Shown: positions 22,983-31,125 of the stretch, in pieces
How positions within the stretch are numbered: the first letter of the stretch is position 1
Layout: every line of letters starts with the position of its first letter
Assembly (NCBI GenBank): GCA_017939795.1
Contig: JAGBAA010000136.1
Location: 1-64,000 of the forward strand
Source: Thermoguttaceae bacterium
Lineage (GTDB): Bacteria; Planctomycetota; Planctomycetia; Pirellulales; Thermoguttaceae
Reading direction: 5' to 3'
DNA: 64,000 nt
Program-made: the position numbers and the translations under genes
The notes under the pieces: generated by a model
Told to the model about the DNA's origin: nothing
Database searches by the model: none
What the model saw: the letters and a program-made list of their open reading frames with translations, nothing else

Positions 22983-24626
22983 ATGAGAAAAGATGATCGA
23001 AATCTGTTTTCGGAAAGAAACTGGATCGAGAAAAGCCGGAATGCAGGAAATGTCGGTTGGGAAAGTACGGTCTCTGCCGCCGACGGACAGGAAATGGTTT
23101 GGGAGCCGGGGAAAAAGGAGTCGGAGAAAAAGGAACCGAACGCTCACGGGCTTGCAGCGGAACCGTTTATGGATGATGGAGGGGAGGATCTCGAAATGCG
23201 GGATGGAAAGACTCCGGGATCGGACTTTCTGACCGTGGAAGAGGCCGCAAAGGAACTGAATGTTTCGACGAAAACGATCTCCCGGTGGCGAAAGCAGGGG
23301 CTGGAAAGCGAAAAGCGTCTGATCGCAAGCCGAAATCGGATCGTCATCCGCAGAGAAGCACTTCGCGCATTTGCCGAGGCGCAGCCGAAACGGGTGGAAA
23401 AGGGACGAAAATTCTCGCAGATGTCCCCGTTGGAGAAGCTCGAGATCGTGGAACGTGCGGCAAGAATGGCGGCGGTGGGGAAGAAATTGACGGAAGTCAT
23501 CCGCACTTTGGCGAAAAACACGGGACGCAGTGCCGAAACGATCCGCTACACGCTCAAGAACCACGATGCACACCATCCGCAGGATGCTATTTTTCCGAAA
23601 TATCAGAGGACGCTGACGGATCGGGAAAAGAATCAGCTTCTTGAGGATTTTCGTCAGGGGATGCGGATGGAGGAACTTTCTGCCCGCTATGAGAGGACCA
23701 AGACGAGCATCTATCGGATCGTGGCGGAGACCCGGGCAAAACGGATCCTTGAGATGGATCTGGAGTTCGTGTCGTGTCCGGAGATCGAAACTGCGGAAAA
23801 GGGGAGCGATGAGGAACGCATGATCCTTGATGAAATGCCTCAGAACGAGACTGTGCAGAGGAGGCCGAGGCTTCCGGGAAATCTGCCGTCCTATCTGGCG
23901 AGCCTTTATTCGGTGCCTCTTTTGACGTTTGCGCAGGAGCAGCACCTTTTCCGGAAAATGAACTACCTGAAAATGCGGGCTGCGGTATTGCGGAAAACGC
24001 TGGATCCGGGCCGGCCTTCCGGGAAGCTGATGGAACAGATCGAGAATGATTTTGCGGACTCCAATGAGGTCAAGAATCAGCTCGTTTCCGCCAATCTGCG
24101 TCTCGTCGTTTCCATCGCAAAACGGCACGCCGGGAGCACGAACAATCTGTTTGACCTGATCAGCGACGGCAATATGTCGCTCATCCGGGCGGTCGAAAAG
24201 TTCGACTATTCGCGGAAAAACCGGTTCAGTACGTACGCGAGCTGGGCCATCATGAAAAACTACACGCGGGCCATTTCTGACGAACAGCGCTACCATCGAA
24301 AGTTTGTTGCGCTGGAAAATGAAGCCAATGTGGAGCGCGAGGAAGAAGTTTACGATCCGGTCGAATTTGAAAGAACGCAGACCCGCCAGCAGCGCAGGGT
24401 CGCGGAGGTCCTGAAGTGCCTGACGCCGCGCGAGCAGCAGATCATCATCCGCCGTTTCGGACTGGACCGGAACTATCCGCCCATGACGCTCAAACAGGTC
24501 GGTGAAGAACTTGGCGTCACGAAAGAACGGATCCGTCAGATCGAGATCCTGGCACTCAGCAAATTGCGTCAAATGAATCCCGTCATGCCGGAAGTCGAGC
24601 CGAAAGAATCCGTGCCGGCAGGGTGA
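22983..24626 (+). CDS. RNA polymerase sigma-70 factor with N-terminal HTH domains
   Basis: A 547-residue sigma factor. An N-terminal variable region is followed by an excisionase/MerR-like helix-turn-helix (LTVEEAAKELNVSTKTISRW), then a second HTH-like segment (EELSARYERTKTSIYRI). Sigma region 1.2 (SYLASLYSVPLLTFAQEQHL) and region 2 (LVVSIAKRHAG, FDLISDGNMSLIRAVEKFD, FSTYASWAI) follow, then a short region 3 and region 4 (LTPREQQIIIRRFG, VGEELGVTKERIRQIE). Regions 2 and 4 are close to RpoD/SigA, so it should recognise -35/-10 promoters. The start is uncertain: ATG 22983 has GGGGGA 4 bases before it, and a GTG at 22920 is possible. Confidence 0.87.
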   Translation: MRKDDRNLFSERNWIEKSRNAGNVGWESTVSAADGQEMVWEPGKKESEKKEPNAHGLAAEPFMDDGGEDLEMRDGKTPGSDFLTVEEAAKELNVSTKTISRWRKQGLESEKRLIASRNRIVIRREALRAFAEAQPKRVEKGRKFSQMSPLEKLEIVERAARMAAVGKKLTEVIRTLAKNTGRSAETIRYTLKNHDAHHPQDAIFPKYQRTLTDREKNQLLEDFRQGMRMEELSARYERTKTSIYRIVAETRAKRILEMDLEFVSCPEIETAEKGSDEERMILDEMPQNETVQRRPRLPGNLPSYLASLYSVPLLTFAQEQHLFRKMNYLKMRAAVLRKTLDPGRPSGKLMEQIENDFADSNEVKNQLVSANLRLVVSIAKRHAGSTNNLFDLISDGNMSLIRAVEKFDYSRKNRFSTYASWAIMKNYTRAISDEQRYHRKFVALENEANVEREEEVYDPVEFERTQTRQQRRVAEVLKCLTPREQQIIIRRFGLDRNYPPMTLKQVGEELGVTKERIRQIEILALSKLRQMNPVMPEVEPKESVPAG

Positions 24627-24677
24627 ATTTTCCAAAGAAAGTCGGTTTTAAAACGAATGAACGCACGTTTTCAAACA

Positions 24678-24725
24678 CGGTCCCGAAGCCTTTCGCGGAA
24701 TCTTTCGCGATGTATTTCGGGACCG
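24678..24725. terminator. Hairpin between convergent genes
   Basis: CGGTCCCGAA (24678-24687) and TTCGGGACCG (24716-24725) form a perfect 10-bp stem with an inner CGCG-rich segment, followed by GATCTTTT. It lies between the convergent sigma factor and DUF4261-like genes and may terminate transcription, although the T-run is short. Confidence 0.5.
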
Positions 24726-24739
24726 GATCTTTTGAAAAT

Positions 24740-25570
24740 TCAGAAATCGGAACGCGGTTTCTCCGAAATCTCGAACTGAACGTTCAGGACGTCCTCCAGA
24801 CCGTCGCGCTGGATCTCCGGAGCGGAACGTGCGTAAGTGAGGGTGAACGATTCTTTGTCCGACTGTCCGAATGTGTGCTCCATCTCCGTGTCGAGCGGTC
24901 CGTTCTCAAGCATGAGATGCGCGAGATTGAAGAGCCAGCGCAGAAGCCACTGGGCATCGTGCCGTGAGTGGGAGACTTCCAGTTCTGCGAGCGCAAAAGC
25001 CTTCATGCCCCAGGTGCCGATGGAGAGGGTGAGGTCGGAATTCAGGATAAGACGGAACTCGACCCAGAGTTCCACCGGGATGGTCTGACGGTTGATGCCG
25101 ACGGCGTGTTCCATGAAAGAAAGCGGCTCGTGAAGCATTCCGGAACAGTTCCAGTAGACCGCGAATGCCGGCGTATTTTTCAGGATCGCGACGGTCAGGC
25201 AGGTCAAAAGAAGGGCTGTGTCGAGCGGTTCGAGACCATCTTCATCCGGAAGAACTGCCGCAAGAAGCTGGCGATTTGCTTTGGGAACTTCCATGGCGGC
25301 ATCGACCCAGTGCCAGGCACGCGAGCAGGCTTTTTTCAACTCGGAGAATGGTACGGAAGCGGCTTCCGGATCGGCCTGCACTTCCGTCAGCGTCACCGCA
25401 AGGAGTGCGGAGTGCATTCGGAAAACGTAGTGGTTTGCTTCCTGCGAGACCGGCTCAAACTGGAGCGTTTCGTATCCGGGGATCTTTTTGAGCGACGCCT
25501 GGACTGCTTCCATTGGCGGGAGCTGATCCGCATTGGTCAAGATAGTTGCGAGCCATGGTTTTTGAGTCAT
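24740..25570 (-). CDS. DUF4261-like protein of unknown function
   Basis: A 276-residue soluble protein. The overall pattern (an opening LATILTN segment, a central LSFMEHAVGINRQTIPVELW region and a Trp-containing middle) resembles the DUF4261 family, but I recall this only moderately well. No catalytic motif or membrane segment is visible. Its start overlaps the stop of plsC by 4 bases (ATGA), so it is translationally coupled to cmk-plsC, and it would be the last gene of that operon. I cannot assign a role. Confidence 0.6.
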   Translation of the reverse strand: MTQKPWLATILTNADQLPPMEAVQASLKKIPGYETLQFEPVSQEANHYVFRMHSALLAVTLTEVQADPEAASVPFSELKKACSRAWHWVDAAMEVPKANRQLLAAVLPDEDGLEPLDTALLLTCLTVAILKNTPAFAVYWNCSGMLHEPLSFMEHAVGINRQTIPVELWVEFRLILNSDLTLSIGTWGMKAFALAELEVSHSRHDAQWLLRWLFNLAHLMLENGPLDTEMEHTFGQSDKESFTLTYARSAPEIQRDGLEDVLNVQFEISEKPRSDF

Positions 25571-26256
25571 TCGGCAGTTCCTTTCGTTTCCCTTTCCGCC
25601 GTACTTTCATTGGCTGAAACCTGACTTGGAAGCGGCTGGATCTTGTCTGTCTCGCCGAGCATTTCAGCGATCTGGTTCTTCAGATGGACCAGAAGATCTT
25701 CCTCCGACATCGCCTGGATCTCTTCCGTGGAGAGTACATTTCCGTACGTCACGGTGATTTTGTGCGGATGCGGCAGTTTTGCATGACGCGGCCACGCATC
25801 GTAAGCTCCCTGAATGACGCACGGAAGGATCGGTGCTTTGCTTTTTCGGGCGACGGCGATGATCCCTTTCTGGAATTCTCCCAGATTTCCGTCTTCGGAA
25901 CGGGTCCCTTCCGGGAAGATCAGGACAGCCTGTTCCTGCTTCAGACGCTTCAGCGTTTCCTTGATCCCCTGGATCGGATTTTTCGTCTGCGAGACCGGAT
26001 ACGCATTCAGATGGCGGATATGCCAGCCGAAAAGTCCCTTGAAAAGTGTGTCGCGCGCCATGTAGTGGCACGGTCTTCCTGTACCGATCCCAATAAGCGG
26101 CGGGTCAAGGAAACTCTGATGGTTGGCGATCACGACGACCTTGCCCTCTTTCGGGACGCGCTCGGAATGGACGTAGCGTAAACCAAAAAATATTCGGCTT
26201 AATGTGTAGGTGATGATGACCCACATCTGATAATAAAATCGATCGAACAGGCTCAT
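25567..26256 (-). CDS. plsC: 1-acyl-sn-glycerol-3-phosphate acyltransferase
   Basis: PlsC transfers an acyl group to the sn-2 position of lysophosphatidic acid at the inner face of the membrane, making phosphatidic acid. The 229-residue protein has the acyltransferase block I motif NHQSFLDP (HxxxxD), the FPEGTRSEDG motif (block III) and an N-terminal membrane-associated helix. ATG 26256 is preferred because the longer frame would begin with TTG and lacks a ribosome-binding site, though no clear one precedes ATG 26256 either. It lies 77 bases after cmk and is coupled to the DUF4261-like gene. Confidence 0.92.
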   Translation of the reverse strand: MSLFDRFYYQMWVIITYTLSRIFFGLRYVHSERVPKEGKVVVIANHQSFLDPPLIGIGTGRPCHYMARDTLFKGLFGWHIRHLNAYPVSQTKNPIQGIKETLKRLKQEQAVLIFPEGTRSEDGNLGEFQKGIIAVARKSKAPILPCVIQGAYDAWPRHAKLPHPHKITVTYGNVLSTEEIQAMSEEDLLVHLKNQIAEMLGETDKIQPLPSQVSANESTAERETKGTAE

Positions 26257-26333
26257 ACGGTAATTTGGAATTAAGGGTGAATGAAAATAAATCGGCAAGA
26301 AACACGCTCGCTGCGTTTTGCTGTCCAGCTGGT

Positions 26334-26996
26334 TCAGCCGGGATTGGTTCTACTGTGCTTTTCCACCGTTTCGATGATTTTTTCGACGACTTCTTCGACC
26401 GTCAGACCATCCGAAAGGATGCGGACGGCATCCGGTGCGGGTTTCAGAGGCGCGATCGGGCGCGTGGAGTCCTCGAAGTCCCGGCGTTCGATCCCGGCGA
26501 GGATCTCGTTGTAGTCTGCCGGTTCGCCAAGAGCTTTTTTCTGCTCAAAACGGCGGCGTGCACGTTCCTGCGGCGTCGCGTCCAGGTAGATCTTGCACTC
26601 CGCATCCGGGAAGGCGACCGTTCCCTGATCGCGCCCTTCCGTGATGCAGTTTTTGCTTCGTGCATACTCCCGCTGCATTTTGGTAAGGAGTTCCCGGATC
26701 TCCGGATTGCCGGCGGAGTAGCGCGTGACTTCCGTAACGCGGAGCGTTTCGACTTCCGTCGAGACTTCTTCGCCGTCGAGGAAGATCCGCGGACCGTCCA
26801 TTTTCAGGGAGATCGTTTTGGCGATCCGGACCAGTTCTTCCGGGGCATCCCAGTTGACATTTTGGCGCAGGCCCGCGAGAGCAACTGCACGGTACATCAG
26901 GCCGGTTCGGAGGTACTCAAAACCAAGCTTTTCTGAGAGCCTGCGTGCTATCGTGCTTTTTCCGGAGCCTGCCGGACCGTCTATCGTGATGATCAT
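26334..26996 (-). CDS. cmk: Cytidylate kinase
   Basis: Cmk phosphorylates CMP and dCMP with ATP. The 220-residue protein begins MIITIDGPAGSGKSTIARRL, with the P-loop GPAGSGKST at residues 6-14, and has the TEGRDQGTVAFP segment that includes the CMP-binding region and the DATPQERARRR lid segment. Length is normal for the family. It is the first gene of a cmk-plsC-DUF4261 operon. In other bacteria cmk commonly neighbours rpsA or plsC, and the plsC arrangement here matches the latter. Confidence 0.96.
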   Translation of the reverse strand: MIITIDGPAGSGKSTIARRLSEKLGFEYLRTGLMYRAVALAGLRQNVNWDAPEELVRIAKTISLKMDGPRIFLDGEEVSTEVETLRVTEVTRYSAGNPEIRELLTKMQREYARSKNCITEGRDQGTVAFPDAECKIYLDATPQERARRRFEQKKALGEPADYNEILAGIERRDFEDSTRPIAPLKPAPDAVRILSDGLTVEEVVEKIIETVEKHSRTNPG

Positions 26997-27120
26997 GTCT
27001 TAAATTCGCAAAAAAATCTGAAAAGGTTGAGTGGATGAATGGGAAAACGGGTGAATGGCGAATGGAACGGAATAGGGGACCGAAACTGTTTTGAAAATGA
27101 AAGGACGTCCGTTTCGGGAG

Positions 27121-28467
27121 TTAGAGGGAAAGCGGTTCATTTTCCATCTGGCGTTCTCCCGTGGAAAGAGAGAACATTTGGTGGAGAAGATCGACGTGGA
27201 CTTTCTCCTGGCGAACATTTCGACGCTCAAACATTCTCTGCTGCGTGCTGATCATGACCTCCACCGGCAATTCCGTGCACTGTCCGAAGGAACGTGCGTA
27301 GTTCACGAAACAGGGGACGTTCCGCGTAACGAAACCATAGACCATGCTGCAGCTCCCGATCGTTTTTCCGGTAAAGATGCTCGTGTTGATGGCGGTTTTG
27401 GAATAGTCGCCGATGATGCATCCGAGGAACTGCATGGTCGTCGCGACCCGGCCCGATTTGTACTGCATGGAAACGCTTCCGTACGTGTTTTTCAGGTCGC
27501 TGTTGCACGTGCCTGCCCCAAGGTTGATCCAGCTTCCAAGATAAGAGTGTCCGAGGAAACCATGGTGCTGTTTGTTCGTGTACGGTTCGATCGTTGAGGA
27601 TTCTACTTCGCCGCCGACTTTCGTTGTGTGTGCCAGTCCCACAAAATCTTTCAGTGCGGAGTGTTCGATGACTTTGGAATGCGGTCCGACGTAAACCGGG
27701 CCTTTCAGATAGCAGAACGGACCAATGCTTGCGCCTTCATCCACGAGAATGGGGCCGTTTGTCGTGTCGGTCACGAGGTAGTCGCCGAACCGGACGTTTT
27801 GTCCGACGAATACTCCGTCCCGGATCTCCGTCCATTTTCCGTTGGTCCATCGTGTACCGTTTTGTCCAGTCTGTGAGGGGACCGTGTGCTGAATGCGGTA
27901 CTCCAGATTGGAGTTGAAGATCTCCACGTGGCTTCGGACGACATCGTGCGGATAGTCGAAAAGTTCCAGCGGATGCTCAAAACACTGGGGAAGATCCCGC
28001 GCAAGTGCCGCAAAATCGATCGGCAGGACGGCCGTGGGATGGAGCGTTTCCGGAAGTGCTTTCAGGACATTCAGAAGCCGTTCCGCAGGAATGCAGGCAC
28101 ACGCAAGGTCCGTTTGCCATGGAAACGCACAGTGCTCGTTTTTCCGAATGCATTCACGGAAAAAAGGGAGAAGCTGGATACTTGGGACCATTCTGGCGTT
28201 CAGCAGCAGAATATTTTCGTTCGGTGCGCAATTCTCAAGTTCGGCCAGGACCGCCTGATGCCCAAAGAAGAACCCAGGTTCGGAGTAATCGTACCGGGAG
28301 ATCCCCTCCAGGTACGGTCGGCATAGAAACCCGACGGCGGAACTGGGGATCTGAAGGACGACGTCGATCATTCGCAGAGACCCGCACGTAATGGCGAACG
28401 CTCCGCGCCCAATGGTGATTGGGTAAAGGTTCCAAACCGGCTGGTCTTCAAAAACGATGACTTTCAT
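27121..28467 (-). CDS. GlmU-like putative sugar nucleotidyltransferase
   Basis: A 448-residue protein with an N-terminal nucleotidyltransferase-like half (about residues 1-200, MKVIVFEDQ start, GRGAFAITCGSLRMID segment) and a C-terminal left-handed parallel beta-helix of hexapeptide repeats (for example IGPFCYLKGPVYVGPHSKV). This pattern matches the planctomycete 'GlmU family/putative sugar nucleotidyl transferase' group (NTP_transf_4 type). True GlmU has a GxGTRM motif near its N-terminus, which is missing here, so I do not assign glmU. ATG 28467 is chosen because the 38 upstream residues are not family-like. A strong promoter lies upstream. Confidence 0.8.
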   Translation of the reverse strand: MKVIVFEDQPVWNLYPITIGRGAFAITCGSLRMIDVVLQIPSSAVGFLCRPYLEGISRYDYSEPGFFFGHQAVLAELENCAPNENILLLNARMVPSIQLLPFFRECIRKNEHCAFPWQTDLACACIPAERLLNVLKALPETLHPTAVLPIDFAALARDLPQCFEHPLELFDYPHDVVRSHVEIFNSNLEYRIQHTVPSQTGQNGTRWTNGKWTEIRDGVFVGQNVRFGDYLVTDTTNGPILVDEGASIGPFCYLKGPVYVGPHSKVIEHSALKDFVGLAHTTKVGGEVESSTIEPYTNKQHHGFLGHSYLGSWINLGAGTCNSDLKNTYGSVSMQYKSGRVATTMQFLGCIIGDYSKTAINTSIFTGKTIGSCSMVYGFVTRNVPCFVNYARSFGQCTELPVEVMISTQQRMFERRNVRQEKVHVDLLHQMFSLSTGERQMENEPLSL

Positions 28468-28590
28468 GAGCGTGACGGCGTTAAAGGAAAACGATTTCCG
28501 GCGCGTGTCGGACGGCACGGCGGGTCTTTGAAACGACGGAAATAAAATTTTTGGTGTGCGGAATTTGGATAAAATCCGCATTTCGCGGGA

Positions 28591-28619
28591 ATTGTAGCAA
28601 AAAATTCAAATTCGCGCAA
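28591..28619 (-). promoter_or_regulatory. Sigma-70 promoter of the GlmU-like gene
   Basis: Read on the minus strand, TTGCGC (28614-28619), a 17-base spacer and TACAAT (28591-28596). It would start transcription near 28584, about 115 bases upstream of the start codon. The rest of the 370-base gap 28468-28837 also holds the promoter of the small plus-strand gene and nothing else that I recognise. Confidence 0.6.
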
Positions 28620-28724
28620 TGTGTTTTCCGTTTTTTTCGGTCGTTTCGGTAAAATTTTTATGGTATTTTTTATTTTTATGAGAAAAATCGCCTCCCCCCG
28701 GTAGCCAAAAACCGCAACCTGTGC

Positions 28725-28730
28725 TAGAAT
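28725..28730 (+). promoter_or_regulatory. Extended -10 element upstream of the 59-residue membrane protein
   Basis: TGCTAGAAT ends at 28730, giving the -10 hexamer TAGAAT with an upstream TGn. No good -35 hexamer lies at the right distance, as is common for extended -10 promoters. The start codon is about 107 bases downstream. Confidence 0.45.
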
Positions 28731-28837
28731 AAGATTCGGAAAAGTCTTTTTTCTTTTGGGGAAAGAGACTGGTTTGAAATTTTTAGAGAAATTTAAAGGG
28801 GACCGGTCTGGTTCCGTGATGCCTGGGGAGTTTCATT

Positions 28838-29017
28838 ATGTCCAAGATCCTCTGCCTTTTTTCACTGGCGCTTTCGTTGATCCTTGCGGTCGTTTTTATT
28901 TTGGACCTGAGTATGGGGATCCCGTTCAAGCAGGGAAGCATCATGATGGACGTCATTTTTCTGGCCGCGGCACTCGTCGTGGCGGTTCAGAGCTGGCTGA
29001 CGTTCCGGGAACAGTAA
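28838..29017 (+). CDS. Small two-helix membrane protein (59 residues)
   Basis: This gene is shorter than most gene callers accept by default. It begins MSKILCLFSLALSLILAVVF and continues with a second hydrophobic helix (VIFLAAALVVAVQSWLTF) near the C-terminus, giving two predicted transmembrane segments joined by a polar turn with a Pro-Phe-Lys-Gln. GGGGAG at 28825-28830 lies 7 bases before the ATG, and a TGnTAGAAT promoter and a terminator frame it. A larger overlapping frame (28756-29220) is rejected because it has no such signals. I do not recognise the family. Confidence 0.7.
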   Translation: MSKILCLFSLALSLILAVVFILDLSMGIPFKQGSIMMDVIFLAAALVVAVQSWLTFREQ

Positions 29018-29030
29018 ATTGGGGATTTCG

Positions 29031-29060
29031 AAAAAACGGCGGCATTTTTATGCCGCTTTT
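29031..29060 (+). terminator. Intrinsic terminator after the small membrane protein gene
   Basis: GCGGCA (29039-29044) and TGCCGC (29051-29056) form a stem, preceded by six A and followed by TTTTCC. It can act in both directions and could also help end the minus-strand gene at 29159. Confidence 0.6.
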
Positions 29061-29158
29061 CCTGTTTGTTTTGTGGAATGCCGGAAATTTCTCCTCTTTT
29101 TCGCCTCGTTCTCGGTTCCTGAAAGGGGATCAATGCTCCGAAAATACCGGCATTCTGT

Positions 29159-30952
29159 TTAATTTGCGGTTTTTTCCTGGTAGATCGGCAGATAGCGATA
29201 GTAGACCTCCAGGATCATGACCGCCAGTGCCGTCGTATAAAGTCTGCCGCCGATCTGATTGTTCGTCTTTTCCGGCTCCGTGAAAAACCAGCTTCCTTCA
29301 TCTTTCCCGGACTGCATTTGTGTGAGGATGAGATAGTCGCGCATCTCCTGGTTCCAGGTCGTCCACCGCTCGCCGCCGTAGTGTCTCAACAGGAGCGTCG
29401 CATAGTAATCGTAGTAGAGATCCGATTCATCGCATCCCCATTCCGAGATCAGCTGGGTACCGGCATCAAGGAATTTCGCATTTTTCGGCGTTCCAGAGAA
29501 AACACGCGCCACGAGTCCCATGGCGGTCGTTGAGGGGATCGGTGCTTTGCCCGGCTGGTAGGAGTACTGTGCTTTTTCATCCCGGGCGATGGAGTCCATG
29601 AAGAGATCCATCTTCACGATCGCGCTTGACGGAATTTCGAAACCGGCCATCTGCGCACTCTTCAGTGCCATGACGACCCAGGCCGTCACGGAGACATCTC
29701 CCGCTTCGTGAGGCTGGTAGCGCCAACCGCCGCCGTTGGGATCCTGCGCATGAAGGAGCCAAAGGATCCCGCCTTTTGCGAGCTGGTGAAGGTTCGGGTC
29801 TTTTTTCGTTTCGATCGCGCATGCCTCGCACAGAGCCAGCGTCGCCAGAATGTGGCCGTACATTCCGCGGCTGTCCGGGGAATCGCGAAAATCGTATCCC
29901 GGCTGATCCTTTCGGCTCTTGGCCTGAGTGGAAAGAAAGTAGATCCCTTCTTGAACGGCCTGTCGGTACTGGCCTTCCTCTCGTGTGTTTCCATGGCCCA
30001 TGAGGGCAAGGAGCGCAAGTGCTGTCGCTGCGGTACGGGAAGTCGCTTCTCCGGAATTGGGCGTGCCGAACCGGGAAAGGTCAAAACTCCAGCTGCCGAA
30101 GTACCGTTTCTTCGGATCAAACTGCTGATGTCTCGCGATCCAGGCAAGTCCGCGTTCTACTGCACGTTCGCTCTGGTCGTTTCCTCCCGCAGATTCCAGC
30201 ATCTTCCTTCGGGCTGCCGCGTCGGTGCGGGGACCGATCCCGCCGCCGGTCGGGAAGGAACGGCCTCCTCCCATGGGAGTCCAGCTTTCCTGTTCACCGG
30301 TGCGGGTCGGCGTCGGGCTCCATTCGTCAGCGGGGGATTCTTTCCCGGTCTCATTTGGGTCTGCAGGAGATGCATCCGTCAGGTCAAGCGACTCAAGAGC
30401 TTCTTCCGCCGCTTTTTCTGCGTCTGAAATTTCCGTCTCCAGCTCCGTTTCCGAGGCGTTTTCCTCCGGTTCTTCGGTTTCCATTACGTCTTCCGGAAGG
30501 ATCTCCTCCTCGGCCGTTTCTCCGGTTTCTTCCTCTGTTTCGATCAGGACGGCAGCCTCCATGTCTTCGATCTCATCCCACGTCTCGGCATCTTCTTCCC
30601 ATTCCGTGAACTCCATCTGGATGCGCAGAGCCGTACCTGTTCCCTGCGGGATCGCGGAACTCCAGAGAAGGAGAACGATCAGCAGAAGGAGGTGGAAGAT
30701 CAGACTGGAAAGAAAGCTGACGGAACTCTCAAACAGCTCACGCGTTGAACTTTTGCCGTTCTCCAGGTCCCAGAGGGTATTCTCCTCCAGGGATCCCCAA
30801 ATCGAACTGTCTGAAAGCGGACTTTCTGCGTCAGGGGATCCTGTCCCCGAAACTTCCGGTTCCCAATCGTTTTTCAGACCAAAATCTTCCGGCTTCACTG
30901 CGTTTCTGTCTCCTGCGTGAATCTGTTTTTCATCCTGTTCAGGCAAAATCAT
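29159..30952 (-). CDS. TonB-like anchored squalene-cyclase-fold (prenyltransferase-like) protein
   Basis: A 597-residue protein. Residues 1-78 are cytoplasmic and acidic. A single transmembrane helix at about 79-98 contains S83-L-I-F-H87, the TonB/TolA-type S-x3-H motif, and is followed by a long Glu-rich linker (about 115-215). The periplasmic C-terminal part (about 262-590) is an alpha/alpha toroid with repeated Gly/Trp motifs (RAVERGLAWIARHQ, KGGILWLLHAQDPNGGGWRY) of the squalene cyclase/prenyltransferase beta-subunit superfamily, as is common in planctomycetes. No terpene-cyclase DxDD motif is visible, so a protein- or glycan-binding role is more likely. The S-x3-H anchor suggests coupling to an ExbB/ExbD motor, which is inference. 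Confidence 0.82.
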   Translation of the reverse strand: MILPEQDEKQIHAGDRNAVKPEDFGLKNDWEPEVSGTGSPDAESPLSDSSIWGSLEENTLWDLENGKSSTRELFESSVSFLSSLIFHLLLLIVLLLWSSAIPQGTGTALRIQMEFTEWEEDAETWDEIEDMEAAVLIETEEETGETAEEEILPEDVMETEEPEENASETELETEISDAEKAAEEALESLDLTDASPADPNETGKESPADEWSPTPTRTGEQESWTPMGGGRSFPTGGGIGPRTDAAARRKMLESAGGNDQSERAVERGLAWIARHQQFDPKKRYFGSWSFDLSRFGTPNSGEATSRTAATALALLALMGHGNTREEGQYRQAVQEGIYFLSTQAKSRKDQPGYDFRDSPDSRGMYGHILATLALCEACAIETKKDPNLHQLAKGGILWLLHAQDPNGGGWRYQPHEAGDVSVTAWVVMALKSAQMAGFEIPSSAIVKMDLFMDSIARDEKAQYSYQPGKAPIPSTTAMGLVARVFSGTPKNAKFLDAGTQLISEWGCDESDLYYDYYATLLLRHYGGERWTTWNQEMRDYLILTQMQSGKDEGSWFFTEPEKTNNQIGGRLYTTALAVMILEVYYRYLPIYQEKTAN

Positions 30953-31009
30953 CCGATTTTTTCGGAGTATTTCATTTCACGGAACGTTTCCGAAAATACT
31001 GTGGAGGAG

Positions 31010-31038
31010 AGTTTAGCAGAATTTTTGTCTTTTGTACA
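31010..31038 (-). promoter_or_regulatory. Possible promoter of the squalene-cyclase-fold gene
   Basis: On the minus strand, TGTACA (31033-31038), a 17-base spacer and TAAACT (31010-31015). Both hexamers are imperfect, but the spacing is ideal and it lies about 60 bases before the start codon. Confidence 0.4.
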
Positions 31039-31065
31039 GTCCAGAGTGGAAATTTTTTTCAGAAA

Positions 31066-31100
31066 CCCCGCAGAAAACCGGACTTTTTGGTACTGCGGGG
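31066..31100 (-). terminator. Terminator of the FAH-family gene
   Basis: CTGCGGGG (31093-31100) and CCCCGCAG (31066-31073) form a GC-rich 8-bp stem around 19 bases. It lies about 25 bases downstream of the minus-strand stop at 31126 and is followed by TTTCTG and an AT-rich tract on that strand. Confidence 0.6.
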
Positions 31101-31125
31101 GGATGGAATAGCGAAGACTTCTGGG

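Noticed and set aside
22896..24635. Open frame of about 580 codons on the minus strand opposite the sigma factor gene
   Set aside because: It lies entirely within and opposite the sigma factor gene, and its translation is Arg/Phe/His-rich without any domain.
27121..28467. Assigning true GlmU (bifunctional UDP-GlcNAc pyrophosphorylase)
   Set aside because: The N-terminal half lacks the conserved GxGTRM motif, so only the GlmU-like beta-helix architecture is supported.
28756..29220. 154-codon plus-strand frame overlapping the 59-residue membrane protein gene
   Set aside because: The shorter frame has a ribosome-binding site, hydrophobic helices and a terminator; the longer one has none and no plausible domain.
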